Origin: Datnioides undecimradiatus | Lineage: Eukaryota; Chordata; Actinopteri; Lobotiformes; Datnioididae | Length of the DNA: 64,000 bases | Assembly (NCBI GenBank): GCA_008933995.1 | Contig: WARS01000046.1 | Location: forward strand, 6,434,026 to 6,498,025 | Reading direction: 5' to 3' | Shown: positions 51,828 to 63,340 of the stretch, piece after piece | Layout: each line of letters opens with the position of its first letter | Numbering within the stretch: position 1 is the stretch's first letter | Program-made: the position numbers and the translations under genes | Notes under the pieces: model-generated | The model's database searches: none | The model's input: the letters and a program-made list of their open reading frames with translations, nothing else | Told to the model about the DNA's origin: nothing

Positions 51828-52540
51828 TTTATTAAATGTTAAATGAGCCACATTAAAATTGCCTTGCTAGAAACTCCTATCTGTCCCAGCATAATGTGCA
51901 ATGTGTTTTGAGCCGTGCATCTGTACAGACTGTACTAGTATGTCTGTAACAATCCATTTCAGTTCGTCTACAAGTTCACCTTCTTCAGCAAGTCTGTGGA
52001 GTTCAGTTTTATCAGGAATAACCATATTTCTCAACCAGATATGGAGTAGGGACACAACACAGGTTGTTAGACAAGCATTCACCCAAGGCAAGCTTGTAAT
52101 TGTGCTCCTTCATAGTCTGGATGATCTCTCAAATGTAGACAGCTGACAGTCATCCATTATTCCCTTGAAAGAAACCTCTTCACTTGAAAGGTCATCTTTA
52201 GCCAAGGCCTTGTGGAAATGTTTTACTTGCCTGCAGGGAATCCTTTTCTGTTTTGAAGAGAGTTTTCTGGTGTTTCACACAGTGTGGGTGGGACTTTGTC
52301 CATTTGGAAAACACTGATTATGTACCAGACAGTGTTTCATCTGTGAACTTAAGGACTGGATACTACTCACGAGACATGGTTATTGATTGTGTCTGGGAAA
52401 CATATGGTTAGATGAGGTGATCTCTATGTGCTTCCTCCCACATAGCACTTCATACAGAGTGGCAGCATATGCCTCAATCCTTTTCTGCCAAACCATGGTT
52501 AGCTAGACCACATTATATCTTTGCCAATAATGTTCTAACA
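51828..52540 (-). pseudogene. antisense coding-like remnant in sash1 intron 1, family not recognised
   Basis: On the minus strand about 650 bp translate into peptides that look like real protein rather than random sequence. They are rich in charged residues and lack the Cys/His/Ser bias of the CA-repeat shadows elsewhere. Examples from separate frames are KRIEAYAATLYEVLCGRKHI (about 52.45 kb), KALAKDDLSSEEVSFKGIM (about 52.2 kb) and LAEEGELVDELKWIVTDILV (about 51.95 kb). They follow one another in the same 5'-to-3' order, but frame changes and stops separate them, so no intact product can be made. The last frame ends at a stop near 51867 and an AATAAA (minus strand, 51828-51833) lies about 35 nt further on. 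That suggests the 3' end of an old retrocopy, although no clear poly-A tract survives. It may extend towards 53.1 kb, where another charged frame occurs. I do not recognise the parent gene, and a transposon-derived ORF is equally possible. Confidence 0.45.
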
Positions 52541-54387
52541 CAGTCTATCATAGCCTAATTTTGTCTATTGTTGCCTAGTCCAACTCAGCTCACTCCTCCT
52601 CCCCACCCCACGGCCTGACTGGTCTCATTATTGAGGTCACACAGAGATCTGGCAGGTTTCCTCTGCTGGGATGGCAGAGCACTGTTCGGCTCAAGCCACG
52701 GATATCCTCAGGAAGCCCCCTTAAAAGGGGTGGGCTGTGCCCCCTGCCCTCACCCTCCTAGACAGTCTTCCCCCATTGGCTTCTATTGCCAACACAACAT
52801 GTTGTATTCAGACTTCTGCTGGCTCTATGTTGTGTTGACTTCTCTGCCACAGCACATCCAACATTTCTCAGTTCTGCTGTAGCTGGGTGATGCAATGTGA
52901 CTCAGGAGCAACACCCTCTAATCTTTTCATCTACTTGCCCTTTTCATCTTTTTCAAAATCTTCTCATACCTGACTTCCTCAGTCTCTCTCTTTCTGCTCT
53001 GTTTTATATGATTGGTTGACAGTACAGTGACACTACAGTTCCTGTCCAGGAAAGAAACTGGGGTTGAAATCTGCTGTTGGAGGGGTTGGGGAACTGGGTG
53101 GAGTAAAGGATGGATCATTTACTACTGCTTTTAAGATGATTTGTGTGGGGAATGTTGGACAGACCATCTCTTGTGGGTCGTGTTTAAGATGGCGTATTCA
53201 TGACTCAGAGTGAATGTGGGCAATTCTGTTGGTTCGCTTCCTGATGAAACATTAGTACAATGCAACACAAAACAAGACTTTTGGTGGCAATTTCAACCTG
53301 TTGCACCTGTCCTGAGATTGCATAGCAAGTGAAAGTGATCATACTACTGACGTCCTAACATTACATCAGATGCATGGCTCTATTGTAAACTGTTGTCATT
53401 GTTCCTTTCCTCCAGAGAATGGGTAGTCACAAAGCCAGCCCTGTAACAATAGTTAACACCGTGTGCTCCCCTTCAACGCCTACATAACTGAGCCCCTGTA
53501 TGATGGCACGGTCAGGAATGTGAGCTCAAAAGATAGACCAGAACAAACACGTTAGCCCCAGGGCTAATGGCTTTTAGCCTTTCGGGTCCTTTTCTCTATG
53601 GTTACAATAAACAAGCACTTTCTTTGAGAGACTTGGCAACATCTAACATGATGTGGAAAAGTACGATTTGAGTGCAAACTGATAGTGAGATTAGCTGTGC
53701 GCCTTGGCTGGGATTCCTAAGCATTTAAGAACCAAGTTATCAGTGTCCTGCATCATGGCTTCAGAATTTTTAAAATAACTTTCCAATAGATTAGTTAAAC
53801 AGCGTGCTAGATGTTTGAGAGGGAACAGCTTATTGCCGACCTCAGTTTATTTTGGAAGTACAGAAATAAATACCAGTGTGTAATTTTCAGGTCCTTCTAC
53901 TAGATGTGGCAAAAAAATAGATATAAATATTACATTCTTAGATATACTGTAACCTGAGCACACTTACTGTCAACACTTATTCTACTTTCAAATCAGTGTC
54001 GTGACCCTCGGGTCATTTTCATAGCACACTACACTGCTTCAGTGTACAGACAGATTAGAGCAACCGCTGTTACTGAACAGTCCAAGTCAAATGATACGTA
54101 TATAAGATATGTTGTTATTCTGTGGTTCATGAGTTAATATTGTCAGACCTCGGTGTCTGTGAACGGGAGCAATGGCAACTTTATTCTGACTTACTGGATG
54201 ACTGAAGGGACTTCAGTGCTAGTCAGCTTGCAGTGGATGTCATGGTTAATTGATTAAGTGAGCAGATACTGGACCGTCATTCTGTTTTGCATTGCCTTGC
54301 TGCTTTTTTGAAAATGGACGTGTATTCCAGTACTAAAGAATATTTAATTGTTTTCCATGAGAGACAGGGACTACACCACATATGCAC

Positions 54388-54600
54388 ACTGTTGCCCATA
54401 AAGTTGGAATAAAATATTTTTTTTACTCTTCTCATGAAATGATTGTGTGATGAGTGTGATTTATTCTTGGTAGATAAAGTGTATATCTTCTCAAAACTCA
54501 TCATTGCACCTGGTCAAAAGTGATTACTGATGTGTATACACGGGAATAAAAAGAGAAATGTGTCTGAAAACAAAATTATTCCACCTTTATGGGCAACAGT
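54388..54600. mobile_element. 213-bp MITE with 25-bp terminal inverted repeats
   Basis: The left end (54388-54412, beginning ACTGTTGCCCATAAAG) and the reverse complement of the right end (54576-54600) agree at 24 of 25 positions. The interior is AT-rich and non-coding, so the element is non-autonomous. The ends and the TA-rich flanks (TATG on the left, ATATATA on the right) suggest a Tc1/mariner-type element with TA target sites, but a clean TA duplication is not visible on the left. The near-identity of the two ends suggests modest age. A full-length relative elsewhere in the genome would have supplied the transposase. Confidence 0.75.
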
Positions 54601-55594
54601 ATATATAAATGAATTCTGGCATGAATGCTTAACATCTCCAACCCTCCAATGCTTTAATGTGTCAAATGAATGTTGTGTAAAACATTTGGTAATGTCTCAG
54701 TAGCAATTGTATCACACATTACTGAAATATTTATCCACTCTGCTGCAATACCAGCAATTCGTATTTTGATGTTGGAACAGCGTGGCAGCTACTGACTCAC
54801 AGTGATTATGGCTTTTGCTCAGACTGATGCTTCTTAGTGTCTCCAACAGCTGTATCCCATAATATTTCTCATAATCTTTTAGTTGCACAAAGTCTTGGAA
54901 TAGATGTGACATGCAACACAGTTTTGTTTTCAGAGGTCTGACACGTTTCAGCTGGATGCTGGGAGTAGCCACGTCGATTGAGCCAACACTATCTTGAACA
55001 GCAAATGACACACATACACTCTTTACTGTAAATACACACAAACACACTCGCACATTCTTGCTTGGGTGTTGCTTTTTTTCTATGACTATTGTTGCTATTG
55101 TTTGAGTCAAAACTGGGAGTTGGCCTCCTGCATAAACCAGGGTGGAGATGCAGTTACATCAGCTGAAACCAGTATTAAACTCCATTTCAAACATACCACC
55201 ATGAAATAAGATACACATCATAATTACTCTGGTGAATTCATTTCTAAAATGCTTTCAAATGATATTTTTAGAGTGACAATGCATTAGTTATTAGTTAGCT
55301 TAACAAGCCAACACATGGACACCCATATGCTTTCCAGGTCAGATAAGATTTGGGGGTTTTAATACCGTCTCACAGTTTTATTCTTCCCAGACTCCAGATG
55401 TTGTATCCTCCTCTCACCCCACAGCTGCCCCAGTCTATATCCCACAAATCATCCCTTGTCCAGCCTCTACCCCCACCCCTTCTGCCCACATTTCCAAAGT
55501 GGACCACTGTCAGATCCGTCCAAGCTCTTCCACCTACACTCCCATGTTGACAGTTTCTCTCTAAAACGTGGACTTAACTCTCACTTATCTGTTG

Positions 55595-55611
55595 ACACAC
55601 ACACACACACA
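55595..55611 (+). repeat. (AC)n microsatellite in sash1 intron 1
   Basis: About eight AC units. Confidence 0.9.
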
Positions 55612-56550
55612 GAATCAATCTTACATCCTCTGAAAAGAGTGGCTTTACCTCTTTTAACTTGTTCCCCACCCACCATGATTTTCCCGTGGGCATTTGCGCT
55701 CCCCACACTTGTTTTCTTGTAAGGTCTCTAAGTGGATATACATAACTGTGCATATGCAGTATTGCTTTACAAGGTGGTGGTGGAAGTGGGGAGTGAGGGT
55801 CAGCTGTGTTGGACCCTCATGAGCCCATGCCACTGGGAAATTTGAGGAATCCTAGTTATCTACGCACACACATGAATGTTTGCACACACGTGGATCCATG
55901 CAGTCAGAGAAGCACATGCAGCTTTACCTGCTCAGGTTTACATTCAGCAATCCCCGTGGGAGTGGGGGCAGCAAAATGGCAACGCTTGATTAATTAATTC
56001 TGCTGCCATAGTCCAAACTAATCTATCATTGCTAACACCAGCTGCAGGGGTCCTCTGTCAATCAGGAGCCTGTGGAATCTCAAGACAGTGTTCATTCTTA
56101 TCTTCTGGATGTGGCAACTAAATCTGCACCCTGATGGCATGTGCGTGGTGATTAAAACATCTTGAAGTTCTGTAATGAGAGCGTGCTTTCAGTCAATGTG
56201 AGGAATGAAGGGAAAAGCATGTGTCTGCGAAGGGAGTGCTCCCACTGGGAATCTCAGTCATCTCCAACCATATGTCTGGCCAGAACAAGATTTCTCAAGT
56301 AATGAGAGTGGGAGGGAAGATCACAGCCAGCCAGCCTGGACTTTTGAGACAGAACATGTGTGTGTGTGTGTTAGAGATGCTGTGTTTAATGCACGACGGC
56401 ATCAGTAACTATCCTTTCATACCTCAGTCCACTGAGCTGAGCTGTGTTGTATATGTTTGGCGTGCATCAGTTTGTTTTGGTCCAATGTTTTTGAAATCTC
56501 CTGCATGCATGTGCATGCATGCTAATGTGTGTTCGCAGAAGCCCTTTGCC

Positions 56551-56552
<2 letters not shown>

Positions 56553-56588
<36 letters not shown>
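56553..56588 (+). repeat. (TG)n microsatellite in sash1 intron 1
   Basis: Eighteen TG units. About 45 bases upstream lies the short palindrome GCATGCATGTGCATGCATGC. Confidence 0.95.
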
Positions 56589-56590
<2 letters not shown>

Positions 56591-56918
56591 CCACACTCAC
56601 ACACTCACAGTGATCCATTCATTTGTGGCCTGGCACCCAGATAGGGAGTCCGGTTGAGAAAGACAGAGACTGAGAGAGACTGTTCGGACCCTGCACAGTG
56701 ACTCAATGCTAGCTGTCTGCCTGGCACAGATTAGATCAACACTGATGAATATTCAACAGCTGGCCATCTCTACCAGAACATTTTTACCAAGGCAGGAGAT
56801 GGGAGTCAGTCTTCTCCCCCACACTGTACAAATGTGATAAATTTTGAGGGCTTAATTCACAGGGAATTAATCAAATTTTCTGTTTTTTAACTGGTCTTGG
56901 AGAGCATGAAAAGGGGAA

Positions 56919-57115
56919 GCAGTGACTCAGAAGGTAAAGTGGGTCATCTATGATCATCTAATCACCCTATCTTCTCCTGTCTACATGTTGAAGTGTCCTT
57001 GGGCAAGACACTGAACCTCAAATTTCTCCTCAGCTACTGAGGATGCACAAGCCATTGCATTCCCATTGCTGGCCCCAAGCATCGATGTAAAAAGCCTATA
57101 CCAAATCAGATATGA
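56919..57115 (+). repeat. degraded SINE-like dispersed repeat
   Basis: The diagnostic phrase TACATGTTGAAGTGTCCTTG, followed by GGCAAGACACTGAACCTCAA, is typical of a very abundant percomorph interspersed repeat. The flanking parts (a tRNA-like head before it and the usual 'gctgcgccatcggtgtatgaatg' tail) are only faintly recognisable, so the copy is old. A polymerase III promoter cannot be made out. Confidence 0.6.
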
Positions 57116-58236
57116 GTATTGAAAAATCCAGTCTCCCTGCTGGACTGGTTGTGGCCTCAGTTTACCAGTAAGACAGAAAGAGAAGATCCTGAAGAAGATG
57201 ATGAAGATGGAGCATGAAAAGATACCTCCATTAGCTTCATGATTCAAGTCGTTTCATGTTGAACATTTGTATTTGCTGACTAATTTCGAGAACCTCAGTT
57301 TTATCCCAAAACACTATTTATGTCCAAATGTAACCTAGAGGGCAGTCTTCAATATCATATCTAAAGAGGGTTCTGTTAGGTAAGGTCTTTACTGTTTGGA
57401 GCATGGTTTCCCCACTCAATCCTAAACACGTCTTCCACACAAAGACAGGAACTGTGCTGATCTAAACTACAGCTAACAGGAAGAGTGTGTTTGGTTTGGA
57501 GTTCAGTGAATTTCTGAGGTGGTAAAGGGCATCCTTGATACGGGCCTTGACAAAGACAAAACCCAGGATCAAACCATGGCTGGCCAAAGACACTCACTGA
57601 ATGGGACTTGAATAAACAGCAGCAAAACAAACATAAAGACATTTTATTCTGGGCTATTTTTATGCCTTTTTTGTTTGTATGGAGTGTGTGAGTAGGCTGG
57701 TGAATGGGGAAAGCACGTGCTTACAGACGTGTGTTTTATCAGTTTGCAGGAGTTGCATCACATTTTGAACCAAGTACCACCCACAGATTCAGATTCATAC
57801 ATTTTGTCCCCGTCTTGTGTCAAACAAATAAAATACTCACATAGTTCATTAAATCTGTAAGGCCTCTTTGGAAGTAGTGATGTGTGAGTGATTATGTTTG
57901 TGTCCCTGTGCAGGCTCTAGGTTTTCCCAAATGCATGCCTGTAGGTACTGTTTATATGCCACTAATTGTAAGCATATGTGACAGTGGTTTTATAAAGCTG
58001 TACTTCAATTAACTAGAAAAGATGGAGGGGGATGCTGTCGTCACATAGTGTACTAACTTTGAAGCCAAAGCTTTAGTGGGATGCTGTAAAGTGATACAGG
58101 CGGCAGTAAAAAGAAAGGGACTAAATGGTTTCATTTGCTGTATATCAAGAAGATACAAGATCGGAAAGTGAAACAAGAAGTCTTTCTTTTCATGCCTCTC
58201 TTAAACTATAACTATTCTTTCTCTTCCTCCCTCCAG

Positions 58237-58365
58237 GATGGTTCTCTAGGTAACATAGATGACCTTGCCCAGGAGTACTCTGAGTACTACAACACCTGCT
58301 TCAGTGACGTCAGTGACCGCATGGAGGAGCTACGCAAAAGACGAGTCTCCCAAGAGCTTGACATG
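58237..58365 (+). CDS. sash1: sash1 coding exon 2
   Basis: The exon encodes 43 residues beginning [20 protein letters not shown] and continuing through [20 protein letters not shown] to LDM. It joins exon 1 in phase 0, and the joined order (WTDVMG-x-L then [12 protein letters not shown]) is the SASH1 order. The match to vertebrate SASH1 is near-identical apart from conservative changes. The acceptor is strong: a pyrimidine tract (about 58213-58234) ending CTCCAG at 58236. The donor is ATG|GTAAAT (58366 on), also phase 0. The second half looks helical and highly charged ([13 protein letters not shown]) and contains RRVS, a basophilic-kinase (PKA/Akt-like) consensus that is kept in the mammalian protein. 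The next exon, which begins EKPD in mammals, is not in the window, so the gene is cut by the right edge. A CA repeat begins about 25 nt past the donor. Confidence 0.95.
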
Positions 58366-58389
58366 GTAAATGCACACAAACACAAAACT

Positions 58390-58411
58390 CACACACACAC
58401 ACACACACACA
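58390..58411 (+). repeat. (CA)n microsatellite next to the sash1 exon 2 donor
   Basis: About eleven CA units beginning 25 nt into intron 2. Transcribed CA repeats near donors are known binding sites for hnRNP L and can change exon inclusion; whether this one does is unknown. Confidence 0.95.
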
Positions 58412-61400
58412 TGCAAAAGAGATCACAACATGGTTTGGGCAAAAACAACTGTCAGCCCCAATATTTCTCAATCTCTACTCCATTTGCATGCTTTCAAATT
58501 GCTTTGGGCAAATGATATATGTATTTTCTTGCAAATCCTTTAATAATGACCCTAAAAATCCCCCTTTCAGAATAGTCTCATAGCTTTACAGAGTGTAATT
58601 TCCACAATCTTAGCCAGCGACCTGGCAAGGAACCACAGTGGCGAAACTGACACAAAAGTGTGCAAAGGTTTAGGACTTACTGTCCTTTTTAGACAGTATG
58701 CCTTTTCTGGATGTGAATGCAGTGGTGTTCTGGATGTCCATGGGGGTCTTTGGGGGTCCTTTTCATGAGGATGTAGGCTAGTGGGGCACCCCTTTGGTTG
58801 CCAAGCTGCAAACAAATGGATGAAGGAATTCTGCTGGTGCTGCTACAGAGGGCCTAGCTCCATGCAGCGTACTATCCAGTTGGTCCACAAATACAAATGT
58901 TGAGTATTATATTGACTTCATAATTGCTCTATGACTTATTCATGGTGAATTTAATTGGTTTGACTCCTCAGGAAATGACAGTTTTACTTAATTTCTAAAG
59001 CAAATAACTATGAAAAAAAATCCCCCTTTCTGGTTTTTGTGTGACTTGTAACTTGCAAAATACACAACTTAAATAAAAAGTGGCAGTTTGGTGTCACAAA
59101 CATAATAACACTGCCTGACAACATAATGATTAAGTTCTCCCTCCCCACAGTTTGCTCGTGGTAATATCATGTTACCACAGCTTTTCTTATTTTAGCTCCT
59201 TTCCAAATTTTCTCTGCTCATATATTTTGTCTGCCATTACTGGTTTTCCAGATAAAAAGGGGGCCTCCCCAGCATGGAGACAGCCATGTGGTTTTGTTTG
59301 GGTTAACAGATATGGTTTAGATAGATAGCTGATTTATTGTGCTCTTCCTTTAAATGACAGCTGGCTGACTTCCTGATCTCACAGCTTTGAGGAGAAGGAT
59401 TGGAACGCATTAGAAGTCATAGCTGTGGACACATTTAGCATCTGATCATAGGTTAAGTGCTCTCTCTTCTGTAGTTTTCCATTATGAGAATTTCACTGTA
59501 ATGTTGACTACCCCTGGTCATGTTATAGTTTGGTAATGTTTCATACTGAGGAGATAAAGCTGGAGAAGAGGAAGCAATCAGGGCAGATTTTAGCAGCCCG
59601 TGTGTAAGAAGGGGGGGTAAGAGCCGACTGGGCCCTGAGCCTGAAGCCCGGCACAGGAGGAGGATAAGGATGTGAAGAGAGGAAGACGAGAGAGGAGGAT
59701 GAGGGGAATGGAGAATGTGAGAGCCTGCAGCTGTCCCGCTACTCTGCAAAGTTTGGCACCAACATACAGGAGAAGAGGGGATAAAAAACATGAAGGAAGG
59801 AATATGGGTCAGACAACACCTTATTGAGAGCTCTCCAAAGCGCAGTATCAACCCACGCTATATGGATTGAACTTTGCCTTGCATTTTAGTGCAGCCCTTT
59901 TCTAAAATTAGGTCTTGGGAATATTCAAGTCTAGAATGGCCTTTTCTTTACCAAGCTACCAAGAGTAGCTTAATTCCTAAGCTTTTAATGTAATATTATG
60001 ACAGTACAGTACTGCTAAGAGTATTGCCATCTAGCTTTTTTCCAGCTTTTCTGCTGGGCTGGATAGCGCTGAGAAGCTGGTGCTGTATCTGTGAAACTAG
60101 AGCAAAAAAGTGAAATAAAATGTGAAAGTAATGTACATGAGGAGAAGGGCAGACAGAAACAGACCAGGATAAATTGAGTGTAAGGGTCCTGGGAATGGAC
60201 ACCCAGTAAGAAAGGCAGCAGTGAATGACTATTCTAGTGTGTCCAGGAATCAGTGGCTGCGAGCAAACGTCATGCTACCGCCTCCCTGAAGACCAATAGC
60301 AGCTGGTGAGAGAAGGTCACAATGTCCAAGAGGCACGTTAATGGGGAGACATTTAGTAAGTGGTTCTCCTGAGGGACTTGGCCTTTAGGGAAAGACCTGT
60401 CACTTGTAAAGGGTACAGGATGGTGAGTGATGCAATCTCGTCTCCACAACAACCACTCCCTCTCCAGTCATTGTCTTTTTCTTCGTGACTGGACCATATT
60501 TATAGGTCCGTTCTTTCTATTTTTGAAGACTGACTTGAGTTGTCTCACACCTCTTTTTCTGTGACTTTTTGGGATCAAGAAGGTTTCTCAGTCACTCCAA
60601 ATCAGCTTTGGTCCAGAGGCGTATCACTTAAGTGGCTGAGATCACCTTAGGTTTGAACTTGCTTTGGGTCTTGCTCGTTAGGGTTGCTCTTACACTTAGG
60701 CTATTAGAGGCAGGAGCCAAGGTAAATAAGGGTGCTGGATGACGGAAAAGCATAGTACCAAAAGACAGTTAACATATGATGACTGGCTTCAGTTCACAAA
60801 ACTTCACAAGAAAGTCCCTGTATCTACAGTTTTGCTGTGGTCAGCCTGTTGACACCAAAGCGAAAGAAGAAGCCCTCTCATTTGCGTTTCTGTTCTCCAA
60901 AACTTTCTCAATTTGACTCTTAGTCCAGCAAGTATACTAATCTTTTTTTAATAGGGATGCATTGACATCAGTCTTTTGGGGGGTTTTTGTTCTTTTCTTG
61001 AGAAATGTTTTTGCAACACAAACAGTTTTGCAAAAATGCGTGGAGCCCAACATTTTGTGTTTATTTTCACTTGCACAACGTGTCTGCCAGCTCTGAGGGG
61101 CCTCTCAGTTGACAATGTGATGGCTCTGTGTTGTGGTAAAACGTGGAGCTCTCCCTATTAGGAGCTGATGATAGAGGCTCTCTCTAGAGATGACTATCGA
61201 TGTACCCACTTCCTGTTTGGTCTCTGCTTGGTTGTTCCTCTGCATCTTCATGTTAGTTTTATGAATTGCTGGGACAAAAGGGGGGTTAAACAAACATCCC
61301 CCTTTGGGAATGTGACCTATGGATTAGCACTACCATGCACATTTTCCCAGTGCTTCAATAGAAACGAGTTTGGATAGTTCTCACTAGGGTGCTGATTTGG

Positions 61401-62643
61401 TGATAATATAAAGCTTATTGATGAAAGCACCTGGTAAAACAGGATAAACAGTTAAGCAGTTCTGATAAAACGTTAAATTTCAGGCCAAAGTGGTTAAAGT
61501 GAATTTAAGTTTTGATCCAAAACTATTTATCAGATCTGTCCGTAACTTTCTTTTATTTCTTTTCGTCAACACTGCAGTTCCTACTGAGTATAAAAACATG
61601 CCAAAACATGGACGTACAAACTACAAAGAGGGATCCCATAGGCCTGCAGAGACTAGTTGTTCGGGTGGATAATCGTGTTTAGCCAACGGAGGAAAACGTC
61701 AAACTGAATATTACCATGTCTCTCAAACCACAGCAATGGAACAGATGAAGTACATCAAATATAAATCAAGTTGGATCATCTTGGAAATTGTGGTTGCAGG
61801 GGGCCAACCTTTTTAGCACATTTCTACATGTTGTAAACCATAATGGGACATTGCAACAGCATCTGTGGTAATATCCTTAAGAGTAATTTTAAAGTCATGG
61901 ATAAACAAGAAGGCCTTGAAGATTAAACCCTTTGATGCTTTGGCCAAAATCCCTCAGTAGTTCGTCTCACTGTTGACTTAATCAAAAAACTCTTAATGCA
62001 AAAAAACCTTCAGCTGCTGTGAGATTGATATGGTTGCCTCAGGAATGCTCTGTAATGGTTTTCTAGCTGAGTAGCTTGACAGTTGGGGGTCAAGACTCAA
62101 GTGCAGACTTGTTTTGTTTTGCCACGAGGTGAGGAGCAGTGCGGTTAATGTGCTAATGCCTGCGTGAAGTTTGTCCGTCAAAGTGGGTCAGATCAGCTGG
62201 GTTAAAACTACAGTGTAGAAGAAAGACAAACTCTCACGTGAATTACACTGCTTATTTACCTTCCCTACCTTCAGGCGTTTGTCTAGGAACTTAGCAGCTC
62301 AACACACTCAAACACACAACCTTTGTTGCCATGAGATTACTTTCAAATGATGTTGGCATACCTCCGTTATTGGCATAACCCTTATGAAATAGCAAGTGGT
62401 ATATTTGTAATTTTATCGTATGATTTATTAGTCAGCACATTGGGATCACGACTCTGTCATTGGAATTTCTAATAACTCTGGTATTTGTCTTGAAATACCA
62501 AAACAATGATGATCCGCCGGGCTTAGGAATGCTCCACACTGTGGAAGCACGCAGGCCTGTGCTCCGAGTTTGCACGTTCACACGCACATACACACTCCCA
62601 CAAGCCTCCTTGAAAGGATTTGGAAAGAGGTATTGCTGATGGG

Positions 62644-62645
<2 letters not shown>

Positions 62646-62693
<48 letters not shown>
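62646..62693 (+). repeat. (GT)n microsatellite in sash1 intron 2
   Basis: Twenty-four uninterrupted GT units, the longest dinucleotide run in the window. Confidence 0.95.
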
Positions 62694-62694
<1 letters not shown>

Positions 62695-63281
62695 TTCTTA
62701 TGAAATGAGCCAGTTCTGCTGGCTTGTAGCAAACCATGCTAGTCCCACTGATAATATCTTTCTGGGCTTGCACCAGGCTTTCAAGTTGGTTTCTGTCCCT
62801 CCATATGAACAGTCCTACCTAGGAACCTCATACCTGCTCACCCAGACTTATCGAACCATGCCAGTTGGCAAACCTCCACTAAGACAACTGGTCTCTCTAG
62901 TTTGCTGCACATTCGCCTACTTTTACCCCTGAGTTCGGGAGCAACTCCACTGTAGGAACTCATGCCTTTGGTGGGCTTTAGACTAAACCGAGGCTATTTT
63001 ACATTCATCTGTATTTCTACCCTTTCCCTCTCATTAGCAGAGGCTGGTCCCGCAGTAGCAGAACAGAATTTAGCTGTAGTTTCTGGGTTAATGATGGAAA
63101 GCAATGTGGTGTTGAGAATTACAGTCACTTTAGTGGAGCTTTTGATGCTTCTGTGTGTGTGTGTATGCGCATGTGGGTGTTGTGCGAATAGTGGGGCTGA
63201 GTTGTTTCAGATGCTAGTTTCCATGTCTGTAGACATCGTGATCCTCATTAGCCAGAGCTCTCCCACAAATGCTCCCTCACT

Positions 63282-63340
63282 GCTCGCTCTCTCGCTCTCT
63301 CTCGCTCTCTCTCGCTCTCTCGCTCTCTCGCTCTTTCTCT
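63282..63340 (+). repeat. (CTCTCG)n / (CTCTCTCG)n tandem repeat in sash1 intron 2
   Basis: Alternating GCTCTCTC and GCTCTCTCTC units, pyrimidine-only apart from a regular G. It keeps a reading frame open by chance, producing a Leu/Ser-rich shadow ORF. Confidence 0.95.

Larger units (their letters stand above)
49131..58236 (+). other. sash1: sash1 intron 1
   Basis: This 9.1 kb phase-0 intron is bounded by GTAAGT at 49131 and a polypyrimidine-CAG acceptor ending at 58236. It contains a GT microsatellite (50079-50098), an antisense coding-like remnant (about 51.8-52.5 kb), a MITE (54388-54600), an AC repeat (55595-55611), a TG repeat (56553-56588) and a degraded SINE-like copy (56919-57115). 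The remainder (about 49.2-51.8, 52.6-54.4, 54.6-56.5 and 57.2-58.2 kb) is unique-looking non-coding sequence in which I see no exon. Confidence 0.85.

Noticed and set aside
54712-55110. 132-codon open frame on the minus strand in sash1 intron 1
   Set aside because: Part of it (FQDFVQLKDYEKYYGIQLLE) looks protein-like, but one half is CA-repeat translation and no family is recognised. It is not strong enough to call a gene or link to the remnant at 52 kb.
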